Positions 32,161 to 44,905 of a stretch of DNA of 64,000 nucleotides are shown in pieces. Both the position numbers and the translations under genes were made by a program. The notes under the pieces were generated by a model that was not told the origin of the DNA, searched no databases, and was given only the letters and a program-made list of their open reading frames with translations. Source of the DNA: Nyssa sinensis (Eukaryota; Streptophyta; Magnoliopsida; Cornales; Nyssaceae); contig CM018036.1 in the NCBI GenBank assembly GCA_008638375.1, forward strand, positions 9,393,577 through 9,457,576. Reading direction: 5' to 3'. The first letter of the stretch is position 1. Each line of letters begins with the position of its first letter.

Positions 32161-33832
32161 ATATCATGAGTTACTTCACTCATTTATACTACATTAAATG
32201 TTTTTGGGTTATTAAGATTACACTCCAAATAACTTCATAAGAGTAGTTAATCAAACAAAAATGAACTTGCAATATGAAGCAGGGAAGTTATAGTGATCAT
32301 TATTTATCCATTTTACTCATAAAGAGTATTTCACAGTACTTGAAACTAGAAAAGTAATCATGGCAGTAGAATCATTGAGATTGGAATTCTTCCTTTCAAC
32401 TCTTAAGGGTGCCCTTAGTGGTATCGAAATTATGGAAGTAATTACTGCAACAAAAGATTTAAATTTGGCTCCTTTCTATTTATACTATTCCAGATTTGCT
32501 AATATATATCATTCCATACCTATCTTGAGATGTAAGATTGAAACCAATAGGAAAAGTAGAGGACTTAAACGCATCTCTTACCCAACAACAAAATTGCATA
32601 GGTTTGAACTTCTAATAATTAGTAAGATTTGAAGTTGGTTCTAAAGTTGCTATCCGGAGTTTCGATGTTAATTAAACTTGCTTAAATCATGTTCATGGAC
32701 AAACATGGAGGAGCAAGTGTTTAGAAGAACAAACTATATAAAAGTAGGTGAGAAACATTGTTATTATTTATTTATTTGATAAGTAAATCACACACGCACA
32801 CACACACTTCCACATTCCATATGGAGAGATGAAGGAGATACCAACCTAGCTAGGACTTCTTGGTGTTTATTTATTGACTGGTCATCATATATTTTGCTGA
32901 ACTCATGGATATTTGTTTGTCCAAGTTTACAATCATGTAGCATGCAATATGTTTTAGGGCAGTTGGGAGCAGTTTTGTGCACCCACTTTTGTTTTTGGGT
33001 GCAGAAGTAGCTCGGAAAACATGTGTGATTGTCAGACCAAAATTTGGGAGTTACTTTTGTGTTAGCAGAAGCTCCACACTTGTGGGCCGGGGATGTTTCA
33101 CCAAACACCCACTTATTATTGAGAAATTATTGCATGAGCCCGTTACATGGTGTACAGCATCTTTGATTTCCATATTTTTGCCTAGTCTTCTGTATCTTCT
33201 AAGTTTTCAAAATAAAATCTTCAAGCTCTAGCTGATTATTATTTTTTTTTCCAATTGAGATTGGATTAGTTTTTTGAACTAGTCAACGAGTTCCTATTTT
33301 ATCTGTTTAAGTCGTTGCTTTATTTTCTCTTAAGTAACCAGCTGGTGGCAAAAGAGTTAATAATATGTTTTCAGCATTTCTATTAAGCTTTTTCTCCCCT
33401 TTCTGTAAGCTGTTAATTTTTCTTATTAACTATTGGAAGAAGGCCATCGAATTTTGGTATCAGAGGATTCAGAGCTAAGGAAGATTATGAACCTTGATGA
33501 TATGTTCAATAACATGTGGACTCTTTGAGTTGGTTGGGCCAAAAATAAATAAAAATACTTGGGCTTGGGTAATATACAAAGGGAAAAATAGGTCAGACAA
33601 TAAGGTAGTTGAAAGGTTGTTGAGCGCAATGGTTGAATGTTGGGGGGAAATTGTTGAGGTCATGTGTAAGGTTAGAATCTCACCTTGAAAAAATAGTATA
33701 AACTGAAGATTTGAAGTACATGGATGAACCCAAAACCTAATGACTAAACTTTTGAATCAAGTTGGGTTCTTACAATTAGATCAAGAAGACCTGTTTCTTG
33801 CCTCTTAAACATTAGATGGCCATGCAGATGGC
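32161..33832. other. intergenic, nothing recognised
   Basis: An AT-rich stretch with a short (CA)n at 32790-32806. The open frames here are short and carry no motif I can support. Confidence 0.5.
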
Positions 33833-33842
33833 ATGAATTTAT

Positions 33843-33996
33843 AGAAAATGTTAAACATAACGGATTTTCTCACCTTATTTTCTTTTTCCTAGACACAAGG
33901 TGGTGGAATCTATTATAATAAATGCATGTGAGTCCATTAGCTTGTGTCTAGGAGGGAGAAAATAAGGTGAGAAAATCTGTTATGCTTAGCATTGCT
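33843..33996. mobile_element. Mutator-like MITE, 154 bp, 56-bp terminal inverted repeats
   Basis: The left end (AGAAAATGTTAAACATAACG...) and the reverse complement of the right end (AGCAATGCTAAGCATAACA...) match for about 56 bp with few mismatches. That leaves a loop of only about 41 bp. A perfect 10-bp direct duplication, ATGAATTTAT, flanks it (33833-33842 and 33997-34006). Long inverted repeats with a 9-11 bp duplication fit the Mutator superfamily. There is no coding capacity. Confidence 0.88.
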
Positions 33997-34006
33997 ATGA
34001 ATTTAT

Positions 34007-35599
34007 TGTGTTAAATGTGGGATTGGGAAGATTCTACCTTTGAAGGAATCTGGATGACTCTATCTGCTTTTCTTTATGCTTTATTAAAGAGAATGGCATC
34101 TCAACAGTTCAATAGATTGACTTATTATTCTCTCTCCGTTGTTGATTACATCACTATCCCATATGCAGTAACAAATTGTCGGTGACAATGCAATGCAAGA
34201 CACACTGGACGAAATTGAGGCCACATGAAAATGCTAGTTGTGTGCATGTTTGTTTTTTTGTATCTTTTCTGTAGGTGCTGAAGGCTTCCATTAATGTTTA
34301 ACTTTGAATTTTCCTCATGTATCCTGCCTAATTGTGTTGTACTAATCTAATCTACCAACATTGTCATAGGAGCTGTTTGTGAAATGAGAAGATCACAGGC
34401 AAAAAAGGGCAGTCTTAATGCACGAGATTCCTACCACTGTATAGTCTAGAGGGTTAAATGTATATATTCTTACATGTCTAGCGGAGATGCTGTTTTCATG
34501 ATTCGAATTTATGACTTGCAAGTCACAGTGAAACAACATTACTGTTGCTCCAAGGAAGCTGCTAACAGGAACATGCTAGGATATGTTTGGTATTCGTTTT
34601 TGTTTTAATCTTTTGCACCAAAATAAACTAAAGGCATTTTTAGAATTTTCGTTTTGGACTTTCACTTGTTTTTCTCTGCTTATAGAGCACGTTTTGCACT
34701 TTGTGAAATTGAATTTGCAACTATTGCTCATACATTATTGTTGCAATCAAGCTCTTGAGGATGCCATTAATATATATTGCTTGCTGATTTTTCAGGGTGA
34801 AGCCTGGAAACTCTATGCTATCAGTTTGAGTAAACTTGCCGTGTCAAAAGAATGGAGGGAGCTGAGTGCTATAAAACACTTTTAGGCACCGACAATCAGG
34901 TCACTGTTCATTTCAACTTCAAGGTGAACTCTGTTTGATGATATTATGTCATTGTCAGCTTGCATTTCATAAATGCTAGTCAATACTAATCTTGACGAAC
35001 ATTGAATTTTAGATAAATTAAACATTTAATACCTTGAGAAGGATCTTATATATATATATATATATATATATATTCTCTCCTTTTCTTTTTTCCCTCGTTA
35101 AGGTATTAAGATGAATTATATTAGAGAATTCTATGATCACAGCTATTCATTAAATTAGAAATGAACTGTCATCATCAGCTATTCATTATATATAACATAT
35201 TTATATAAAGTAATGTTATACCTTCCGGATTTTCTCATTTTTTTGTTGTTGGGCTAATTACACTATTCATGTGATACTAATATCTGACAATTACTAATGA
35301 CTTGTCATGTGATTTCTAATATTAAACTGACTAACCTTAACAAAAATGATGAATTTATTATTTTACTCTTGAGAATAATTACACTCACCCTTCTTGTAAT
35401 ATCTAATAATTACATAGAGCTTCTTTTTATTTCTGAAAAAATAAGGAAAGTCAATGTAATATATGAGGGTATTTTAGTCATATAATTTTTATTTTGTTGA
35501 AACCTTAACAATATCAATAACAGATTTTATTTGGAGGGAGAATCTATATATTGTCAGTCTAATTTTAAAAAACATATGGGAAGTAGGTAACTGGAGAAA
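34007..35599. other. intergenic, with an exon-like fragment and a (TA)n tract
   Basis: At about 34795-34885 a TTTTTCAG acceptor-like site precedes an open stretch reading 'GEAWKLYAISLSKLAVSKEWRELSAIKHF' type protein and a stop. It could be a last exon of a decayed gene, but I do not recognise the family. (TA)n lies at 35047-35073. Nothing else is seen. Confidence 0.35.
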
Positions 35600-35730
35600 G
35601 GTCAATGTAATTACTCTTAGACACATAATGAAATCTATTATAATAAATATATGTGAGTTTCACCATCTTATGTTTAAGAATAAAAAAGTAGAGTGAGAAA
35701 ATTCATTACATTTAGTATTTTCTATTTATA
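35600..35730. repeat. diverged relative of the 33843 MITE
   Basis: 'AATCTATTATAATAAATATA' and 'GTGAGAAAATTCATTACATT' match the centre and right arm of the MITE at 33843-33996. The left arm looks mostly deleted and the identity is lower, so this is an older copy. Confidence 0.55.
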
Positions 35731-36150
35731 TATTGGCTGTTCACGTAAAGCAAAGTTAAGAGAGAATAAACACCTTTAACCTGATTGGTAGCCGACAGTA
35801 CTGAGTACTGTGAACTTGTGATTTTTCAAGGAAGGCAATGCACGGAAGATGGACCCACGAGATGCCCTGTTATTCTCAAGAACAGTTCCTTTTAAGTTTA
35901 GAGTGCAATGACATTAGCCAAACAATGAGCTAAAAGAAACTATTGCTTCAAAGCGCTTTTTAAAACTATTTTTAATAGTTTAAAAAGTAATTTTTAACTT
36001 TTTGTTAAAAAAATGTAATGTAATAGTTATTTCTTAAAATTAATTTAGTTTTGAAAATATTATTTTTAATAGGTCTATTAAAATTATTATTCAAAGATAA
36101 AATAAATATTAAGAATATTAATATAAGTCTGTATAAGTGTACATGTTTAG

Positions 36151-36526
36151 AATAAATTATTTTACAAGTCCGTCACATGATGTAATTGACTTCTATTATC
36201 TATATATAGATATATATATATGTATATATATATATATTTTTTTTTACATGCTTATGTATGTATCTTAATAAGTTATTTCATGAGATCTCATATGCGTGTG
36301 ACAGCTTCTATAATTTTAGTAATTGCTCGTTTTGAAAATTTATTTTATGAGTTCATCACATGGTGTGACAACTTCTATGATTTTAGTATTTTGTAGAATC
36401 TTGTATTGTTAAAATTATAGAAGTCGTCACAAGCATACAACAGACTCATGAAATAACTTTTTGAGACACATACATAACTATGTAAAAGTATATATAAAAA
36501 TATGTATATATGTTCATATATAGATG
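36151..36526. repeat. long imperfect inverted repeat with internal direct copies
   Basis: The left arm (about 36199-36321) and right arm (about 36405-36526) are inverted copies. They share blocks such as 'CTATATATAG', 'TTATGTATGT', 'AAGTTATTTCATGAG' and 'GACTTCTATAATTTTA'. Two more direct copies of the roughly 50-bp 'TTATTTCATGAG...TTCTATAATTTTAGTA' motif lie at 36151-36200 and 36338-36390. A transcript would fold into a long hairpin. It is most likely a MITE-type element. I see no clear target duplication. Confidence 0.7.
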
Positions 36527-36857
36527 TTTTTTTTTTTTGCGTAAATTAAATGCTATGTTTTATTTTATTTTTTTAAACTTAAACATGCGAAAAATAAAAC
36601 TTAGAAAAATATTATCAAACATTTTCATTTAGAAGCATGCGGATTGTCATGAGCATGCTAGTGATTGAGCTATACCAACTGAAATGATGTTCTGTATCAC
36701 ACCTTTCAAGCGATGGGTTCAATTCAACTGCCCCCCTGCTAGGGCCTCTTACCTACCAAATAAAGGAAAATCCCAAACACCCCTTTCTTGATAGCAACTA
36801 TTAAGCTAACACTTTTGTTAAATAACAATGCAAGAAAAGGAGGATCAAGATCCTATA

Positions 36858-36955
36858 AGGAGTGGCAACAATACCATCTTTATACTACACAGACAAAGTT
36901 CGGGTTCGAGATTTTCATCCGTCCTTCATTGTTGTATAAAAAAAAGTAAGAAAAG
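36858..36955 (+). repeat. possible tRNA-derived SINE
   Basis: 'GAGTGGCAACAATACC' (A-box-like) is followed about 40 bp later by 'GGGTTCGAGATTTTC' (B-box-like) and a short A-rich end. Only this box arrangement is seen, and no second copy is found in the window. Confidence 0.25.
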
Positions 36956-36959
36956 ATGG

Positions 36960-39900
36960 ACAATTCGTAAAGACAACTTTTAAAATAATATGAGATGCGT
37001 CAATTTTTATTTATGTGTTCGATAAGGCACAACTTCAATTGTAATCTTTTCAGCTCTGTCCCTATAACATTGGTGGATAGGAAGGGGGTTAAGGGGGATC
37101 ATGGCCCTCACAGATTTGAAATTTTCTATTTTTCTCTTTTGATTTTGTTAAAATTCTTTTAAAAATAGGAATTGACACCCGATAATTTTTTGGTATTTTT
37201 GTTAGAGTTCCTTCAAAATTTTTAATATGTTTACTTTTGCTCTTTGTGTATAATTTTTGGATTTGTCGCTGAAAACAAGTTACATAAATGAGTGTAGTTT
37301 TGTTTTGAATTTATTGTCATTGCATGCATCTACCAATATGAGTTGAGGACGAGCCGTATCAAAATAAAGGAGAAACCTTAAGGGTAGCTCGGGTGTATTC
37401 GGTGTAGATGTCAATGGAATAAATACCTACAAACGTGTAAGTCTCTTATTCAATATTTCACAGGATGCTTTTGGAACCATCCTCTCGAATAGTGTGAAAA
37501 TGCTTAGTGGGATTCCGGCTTATAATTCAGTCACATGCCCAAAGAACCCAGTTGGTGGAGTCGCTTCCTGTCTTATCAAAAATAAATAAAGGAAAAAAGG
37601 TGTTGTACATATTCAACTGTTAAGTGTGATGTGAACCTTGTCTAAAATAATCCTCTACAGATTCCCAATTCATCTTGAGAGATCACACTTTTAAGTCAGT
37701 TTCTTATTTGTGTACTAGTGTATATACATATATATTACTTAATGTGCATATATTATTATTGGTGACTGCCTATTTCCTCTGTAGAATTGAAGCTAGCCCT
37801 TCTGGGTGGTAGCTGTAAGCTTAATTGTAGGAGACAGTGTGGGCCAAATCAAGCCATCTGTCTTGAATTTTAATCTGAAGGACATTTGATCATTGATGGA
37901 ATGTAATAGAAAGACCAACAGGATCTTCAAGATGAAATGAACCTGAATTGTCAGAGTCCCATTTTGTTCACATCTTGTTTTCCATACAACCCATAAATTT
38001 AGCTATTCAGACAGACAGAGACCCTTTATATATATGTGTGTGTGTGTGATATGTGATATATCTGTGAAATGTGTTGTGTGTCTTTTCTTTCTGATGGTGA
38101 AGCTGCACCTCCTGAACCACCGAGTCCATTGCCCAACAAGTTTAGGTGGTCCTCACTTTGAGTTTGATGACAACCTATTTCAAGATTCAAAAATATTGTC
38201 AGAACAGATAAGGGTAGATCTATCAGATTCTATTTAATTACTCTGTTTAGTATAATTATCAGAATTCAATCGAAGAATGAAATGATAAGGATTGATTCAC
38301 GGGTTACGGTTCATATTAATTATAAAATATATAAACACATATTGAAATTTTTACAAATAAATGAAAATTTTATACTTTTATTATGCAGTGTTAGATCACA
38401 AATTATAAGCATAATTATTGAAGATTATCTTAATATATGTGTTTTATAATTCATATATTTGCATATATACAAGAACATACACAACAATATCTTTGAATTC
38501 TTTCCCTTTTTGGTTTGGAAAAAAGCCTTACATGTTAAAAAGACGGGAAAAAAAAAGCATAGCATTTTGTAATAAAAAATATTTAAAAATTAATTTTTAT
38601 GCCTTCAACTCATATAATAAAAATTTCCCTAATCTAACCAAATTGACAATTTGACCGGTTTTTTAATAAACTGATTGGTTTGACCGGTTTTCTTTCGAGT
38701 TCTTTAGTAAAAATAGTAAATTAATTAAATTGAACTAGTTTATGGACGATTTCCGATTTAATAGATGCAATTGGCTGGCTGATTTGATACGGTTCTAATG
38801 ACCATATGACTTAATAAATTAGATTATGCTATTTAGATCAACACATTAGAGAGCATGAAACATCGGTATATTAAAACAAACACTTGATTGACAAATTAAC
38901 ATGATATCATATATTCTCCTACAGATTTCAAATACCAATTCAATCGAAGATTCTTTAAACGAACAAGGCAAGTTTTGAGTCCAACTTGAACAAAGAATCT
39001 AATTAATCTAGGATAATTTTCACATAATCATGTCGAAATTTCAATCTAGCCTGACTCTTAACCTTAATGTTAGAGACTCAAGTTCCCTTTCTTGCCTAGC
39101 AAGAGAGGGAGAAAAAGTAGTAAGAATCAAGAGACTAGAAAGAATTAGGGGGTTTAGGTCTACCCAAATTTCTTCATGCTTTTCTTCTTTATTTTACTTA
39201 GTTGTTGGATCATTGATATGGAGCCAACCCACATCATGTTTACATAATTAGTCTATATAATTATATAATTGTCTTTTTTGCTTAATTGAGAAATTTTATT
39301 ACCCTATTCAATTCTCATTATATGATCTGTAAATGGTCTATTAACACACATATATATATATATGTGTATATATATATATATATATATTCTCAAGTAATAA
39401 TATAATGATTTTGCAATTGTAAAGTATACACTTTTTCTTTTATTTGGTAGTGAAGTATTAAGGGAATGTTTGGCATCAGTTTGAATAGAGAAATGTCCCA
39501 TTTTCACATTATCATTTTGAAAGGTAATTTAAACAAAAAATATTAACAGAAACAAAAAAAAGAAGAAGAAGAAAAGGACAGATGAATTGCCTGAGGCAAC
39601 CTGATGGTCTCTGGCTCCCTTAGATCTGATGAAAATTCATTAAGAACTGATTCAAACAATTCCAAAAGGACAGCAAAGGAAAATTTCATTATCCCTATCC
39701 CATTTGGTTCACCTTTTCTTTTCAAACCCAATCATAAATCACAGGTATTGCTGTCAACAAACCAAAAAAAGAAAAATATAAAAGAAAGAAGATCAACATC
39801 CATATCCAAATTTAAAAATATAATTTTTCTTGATTACTCAGATTTTCTCTTTTTTCTTTTTCTATACTTTTTGAAGACAAAAAGGACTTCATTTTCATTA

Positions 39901-41074
39901 AAATAGGTGTACACTGAGGACTAAACAGCAAACAAATAAATAAAGGGTTAATTCCCATGTAGTTTGGTACCTGTTTCAAATAACGCCTTCTATTATTAAT
40001 TAAAACAATTGAGTCCCTCAGTTTATAATTTTATTTTAATTGAAAGCAATTATCATTCCAAATTGTTAACAACCATAGTTCACGTGATAACATTTTAGTA
40101 TCCTATAATTTCATATGAGTTTCAAAATAATATCTTATAATTTTATAAGAGTTTCAAATGAGACTCTGTAATTTTAACTCTCTGTAATTTTAACTTAAAA
40201 ATTACACATGCGATACACGAGTGTTGCCATGCATTACCAATTTGAACGGTCATTTGTAATTAGCCTCAATTGAAATATAATTATAAATTGGGATACTTAA
40301 TTATTTTAATTGATAATATAAGACTGTATTTAATATCGAGTCTAAACTTCATAGTATTAAAATGTAATTAATCTATAAATAAATTAACCATAAACATGAT
40401 ACAAGAACATATTATAAAATACATACAAAAATATCTAAAAGAAACAATAGTTGATATAATCTTCTTTGAGATTAGCTCTTGTAGCCACACATCTTAAAGA
40501 CCATTTAGATTTCAAAGCAACATTTATCTTTCATATATACAATCTTCCCTTTATAAATATCACAATAGTTGATATAGTTGTTCTTACATAAACCAAATGA
40601 GATACCTTTTGGTTTTTTTTGGTGAGGTTCTGAAAATTGACCACCTGAGAATGAAGATTGATGAACTTATAGAACAATTGACCCTTTTTTTTTTTGATTT
40701 TCATTCATATCATGCATTTGGTTTAAGTCATGGAATTAGAATTTGGGTTAAAAAATTGAGAACCCACCAAGGCATTTGATTGGAGAGCAATGCGAAGATC
40801 ATAAGGACACAGGAAGGGTCAGTCTAATTATGCCTTGAATTTGATAAGTGATGTGGCTCCAAATAGAGAGAAATTGGAAACAACATATTCATGTACTTAA
40901 TTCTATGTGATTGGGACTACTCTTGTTTGAGATGAGTTATTTTAATTCTTGCTTCTTACCTTATTGAATATTACATGTTTTTACTTTAGAATCTAGGGAG
41001 GTTTTTGCAATTTTTCTATATCAAAATTGTTGAAAATTAACAATTTATACAACTTTCATGAAAAACATTATTAG
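36960..41074. other. AT-rich intergenic stretch without a gene
   Basis: There are several (TA)n and (TG)n tracts (38033-38048, 39350-39388). No domain, exon pair or RNA gene is recognised. Short open frames reflect low-complexity AT-rich sequence. Confidence 0.5.
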
Positions 41075-41195
41075 AGATAGAGAAAGAAAAATGATGTAAA
41101 AATTTTACTCGATTCGACAGTATGCATACTGTCCATGGGAGTGAGCGACTAAATTTTTTACTATTCAAAAAATAGGATTACAACCTGTTTATACA
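41075..41195. repeat. retrotransposon-derived fragment, copy 1
   Basis: 'AGAGAAAGAAAAATGATGTA' through 'CTATTCAAAAAATAGGATTA' matches the fragment at 43838-43950. It resembles the LTR-derived wording 'TTTACGTGGTTCGGCAAT...CCACGGGAG' that is common in plant genomes. Only a fragment is present. Confidence 0.45.
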
Positions 41196-41229
41196 TCATT
41201 ACAGCCTCACAGTTAAAACCTCAATTCTA

Positions 41230-42234
41230 ATCTGGTCATGTTAAAAATTTTTTCAATATATTCTTACTGTATTGTACCTGCTCTACTAAGGCCATAAGAC
41301 TTATATACTAGTTTCATGAATTAAAGAAATATGAGCCACTATTTTTAATAAAGCGAGAGGAGAGAAAAAAATTAAGGAGGCTTTCATTTTACTAAAAAAT
41401 ATTGTTTGCTAGGCATTTCTTAAATTATTTACAAAAAATAAGAAGGAAAGATATTTGAATTGCTTGAGGCCACATGGTGGTTTCTAACTTCTTAGATCTG
41501 ATGATGATAGGACAGAAACTAGCATTGTTTTTTCATTAACAAAAATTAAAGCACTTAATATATCATTGGAGTTGGGTACTTCGGAAGAAAAAAAGCAGAC
41601 AAGAGATGAATCCAAAAGACCAGTACATGATTGTTCATTGCCTTGCATGTGGAATTATGAAGGGTGATGATATAATATAAATCATTGCTACCTACCATTT
41701 TATATATATAACACATGATACATACAACCTTAGAAAAGTGTGGGACCCACCCATTATCAACACCAGAATTGTATCTTAGAGGGGTACTGGTCCAACTCCA
41801 CCACATGGCTTGATGACCCCCAATCCTACATATAGTGGGATAAATCTATCTCCCCTTTTCTTTAATTCTAAGCCACCCCATCTCCATATAATTAGTGTAG
41901 GAAGAAAAGCAAGGTAAAGAAGAAACAGGTCTTGTTTAGACCATATTAGTTTTAAAAAAAAATGAGATCATGTTCATGCTGCTGATCCATATATGTGAAA
42001 TAAAATTTTTATAGTTTCAAGAGGTGAAGTCACATTCATGCTTATGAATTGGAAGCTCTCTTCATACCCCCATCTTACTTTACTGGAAGTCAGGGTAAAG
42101 TTGAAGATCTAGAAAGAGAAACCTTCGTTCACATTTTTATGCAGACCATGTCAAAAGAAATCCATTTAGAGAGTGTCTGCTGGTTTCTTTTAGTAAATCC
42201 CTTGTTTTAATTGAATTGTTTGCCAAATTTTCTA

Positions 42235-42265
<31 letters not shown>

Positions 42266-43035
42266 TTCTTCCCAAGTAGTTAATAAAGAATATCAATGAT
42301 TTCATTTAAGTGTTAATATATAGTTGTTGAAAAGGAAAATGGAATTGAGAGATGACAAGAGAGATAGAAGTAGGGAATGTATTTCAAAATTAATTAAGAA
42401 TAATGCTTGATATCCTCAATTTATATTCTCAATATGATGTATCACTATATAATGCTTTTGAAAATTATATCATACGGGACTCAAAAGAATCACATAGTAA
42501 CACATCATGATGGATTCACTTCATGTAAGTACTGTTTGGATACAATAATATTTGGGCATTCTAATATTATGCTTGTAACATCTATCATCACTAGAAAGAA
42601 AAAAAAAAAAAAAAAGAGGGAGAGAGAAGAGACAAATAAGAACAATCTTATCCAATTTTAATTTTACATACTTTTTTTTTTGTAATGTTTGTGATACATT
42701 GATCAACATCTCATGAAACACAACATGTTATCTTCCTGATGTTAGCCAAAAAGGCCGAAAAAGGTATCACTACATGTTGTCTTCAATAATTTCTTCAAGA
42801 AATGGTCACATGACAGCAGGTGCATTGCATGCATGCCGTCCCAAAGAATGTCTTTGTTAAGAGTATATATATAAATACTTCCAAGCCCCGAGGATCTTGT
42901 CTTCTATCCGTCATTCTTCACTTGCTTGGACCAAAATTTGTTCTCATTTCCATATGTTATGCGTTGAGCGACATGAAAGGTAAGTGCACATGGAGAGTAT
43001 TGGAGATTTCAAGCCATACCCACGAAAAGATAGAC
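41230..43035. other. intergenic, microsatellites only
   Basis: (TA)n lies at 42239-42265 and an A-run at 42599-42615. No gene is recognised. Confidence 0.5.
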
Positions 43036-43038
<3 letters not shown>

Positions 43039-43082
<44 letters not shown>

Positions 43083-43111
43083 TATATTGAGAGAGAGAGG
43101 GAGGGAGGGAG
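43039..43111. repeat. compound (TA)n(CA)n(GA)n microsatellite
   Basis: TA units run into CA units, then a GAGAGAGGGAGGGAGG tract. Confidence 0.95.
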
Positions 43112-43347
43112 ATGGACATGTGGAGGTTTATCTCATTTCACTTCCTCTCCATGTGACCTTGCAACCCAGCTCATGTGGAGCCCAGTTTTTATCTGGTTTG
43201 GTTAGTCAACCAAACACAACATTGACCATATCATAATTTAAGCTAAGATCCTTAACAGTGGCATTTGTTGAGTGCTTAGATATTCTATCCAGTTGAGGCG
43301 AGTGCATGGATTTACTTCCAACTAAGATCAAACGACATATGTATAAA

Positions 43348-43359
43348 TGTGTGTGTGTT

Positions 43360-43400
<41 letters not shown>
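43348..43400. repeat. compound (TG)n(AG)n microsatellite
   Basis: TG units with one interruption run directly into about 12 GA units. Confidence 0.95.
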
Positions 43401-43837
43401 TGTGTGAAGGATATTGTAAAATTTTATTTTATTTGTAGTAATGCAAACATGCGCATAAGTAACGGTAAACCGTTTTGTGTCATTGTTCAAAGAGAGATGA
43501 ATGTGAGACATCTGCTTCCTGGCCTACTTGTACTAGCTTTTGTGTAAACAATGAATAGTGAACATGGGACATAATCATACATTCATACTTCCTAAATTTC
43601 ACATAGAACTCTTACAATTTTAGGTGTCACATGAAGCTTTCATTTCCTAGGATGGTGGAACATGAATCATGCTCTCTTCTCCCCCAAACAAATGAAGAGG
43701 AGGCATTGAGAAATATATATTACATCAAATATTATATTTAGTTGTTCATTAAAAAATTTCTCCCAGTGGTTTTGGACTAATTTGAGTTGACACTTGTCAG
43801 GAATTAACGATCTTTGCAATTTTAGTGAAAAGAGTAT

Positions 43838-43950
43838 AAAAAGAGAAAAATCATACAAAATTTGCATAATTCGGCAATGTATTTACGTTTGCGGGAGTGA
43901 CTATATTATTCACTATTCAAAAAATAGAATTACAATATATTTATATTGTC
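43838..43950. repeat. retrotransposon-derived fragment, copy 2
   Basis: 'TAATTCGGCAATGTATTTACG' with 'GCGGGAGTGAC' and 'CACTATTCAAAAAATAGAAT' matches 41075-41195 and the common plant LTR-derived motif. The flanks show nothing else. Confidence 0.5.
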
Positions 43951-44668
43951 TCGCAATTAAACTTAATCCTATTATTTATATATTACAAGAATAAAAGCCA
44001 CTACCTTCTAACAACACCCTCTATTATTTAGTCATTGATTCTACCTATATTTTCAAAATAGATCGTCATAAGAATCGAATCCTTATAGTCATGTTTGATA
44101 CAGTGAAATGTGCATTTTAAGAATGTCCATTTTAATGCAAATGTTTATTATATAAAATAAACATTTTATTAATAATCATTCTAAGTATTCTTTTTGACCT
44201 AAATAAGTAATTCTTATTTTTATTTATTTTTATTTCATAAAATTACAATTTCATATTTTCGCCAATCAAGCAAGATCTAAATTCCGTGTATGGTTCAAAT
44301 TAAGTGAAGTCTACACAAACTACACTTCATTACTTTTCTTTTCATTTTCTTTTCTTTTTCTTCTTCTCTAGGTCATATGCTATGATGAAAAGAAAATGAT
44401 TGTTAACCAACCCGTACGTTACAGAAAAATAAGTCATTCTCCTTTTTGTTAGAGAAAAGAATAATCACAGCAGTAGATTTTAGAAAAATGATCTATTTCA
44501 TAACTTTATAGTTCTTGGAGAATAGGATGGTCCAACTAATTCCAAGTAGTGGGGATTAAAGATCTAAACCATCACTAATCATGGTTACACCATTGTTCTC
44601 TTTTAACACTTCTTTTAACCTACCAGTCATCTGCAGTACCAAAGGGTACATAGTCATTTCATGAAAAT

Positions 44669-44670
<2 letters not shown>

Positions 44671-44712
<42 letters not shown>

Positions 44713-44720
44713 GTATATAT
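44671..44720. repeat. compound (CT)n(AT)n microsatellite
   Basis: About 15 CT units are followed by AT units. Confidence 0.95.
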
Positions 44721-44878
44721 AATGTTTTGCGAAGATGAACTGAAATATGCAAAAAGATTATTAAGTGGGAAGGACAGGTCAAGGTAGTTATAGCCCTTAC
44801 AGAGTGAAACCTATTGATTGCATTTTTTCACGCTTTGCGCTGTTATCATTGTATCCCCTACTAAAAACACTGATTAGA

Positions 44879-44905
44879 GTGTGTGTGTGTGTGTGTGTGC
44901 GTGTG
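44879..44905. repeat. (GT)n microsatellite
   Basis: About 12 GT units with one C interruption. Confidence 0.93.

Noticed and set aside
36650..36740. Possible second tRNA-derived SINE (GGGTTCAATTCAAC box)
   Set aside because: The A-box match is poor, no tail is seen and no second copy is present.
42820..43236. 138-aa ORF with Ile/Tyr and Thr/His runs
   Set aside because: The core is translated microsatellite, and the flanks show no domain.
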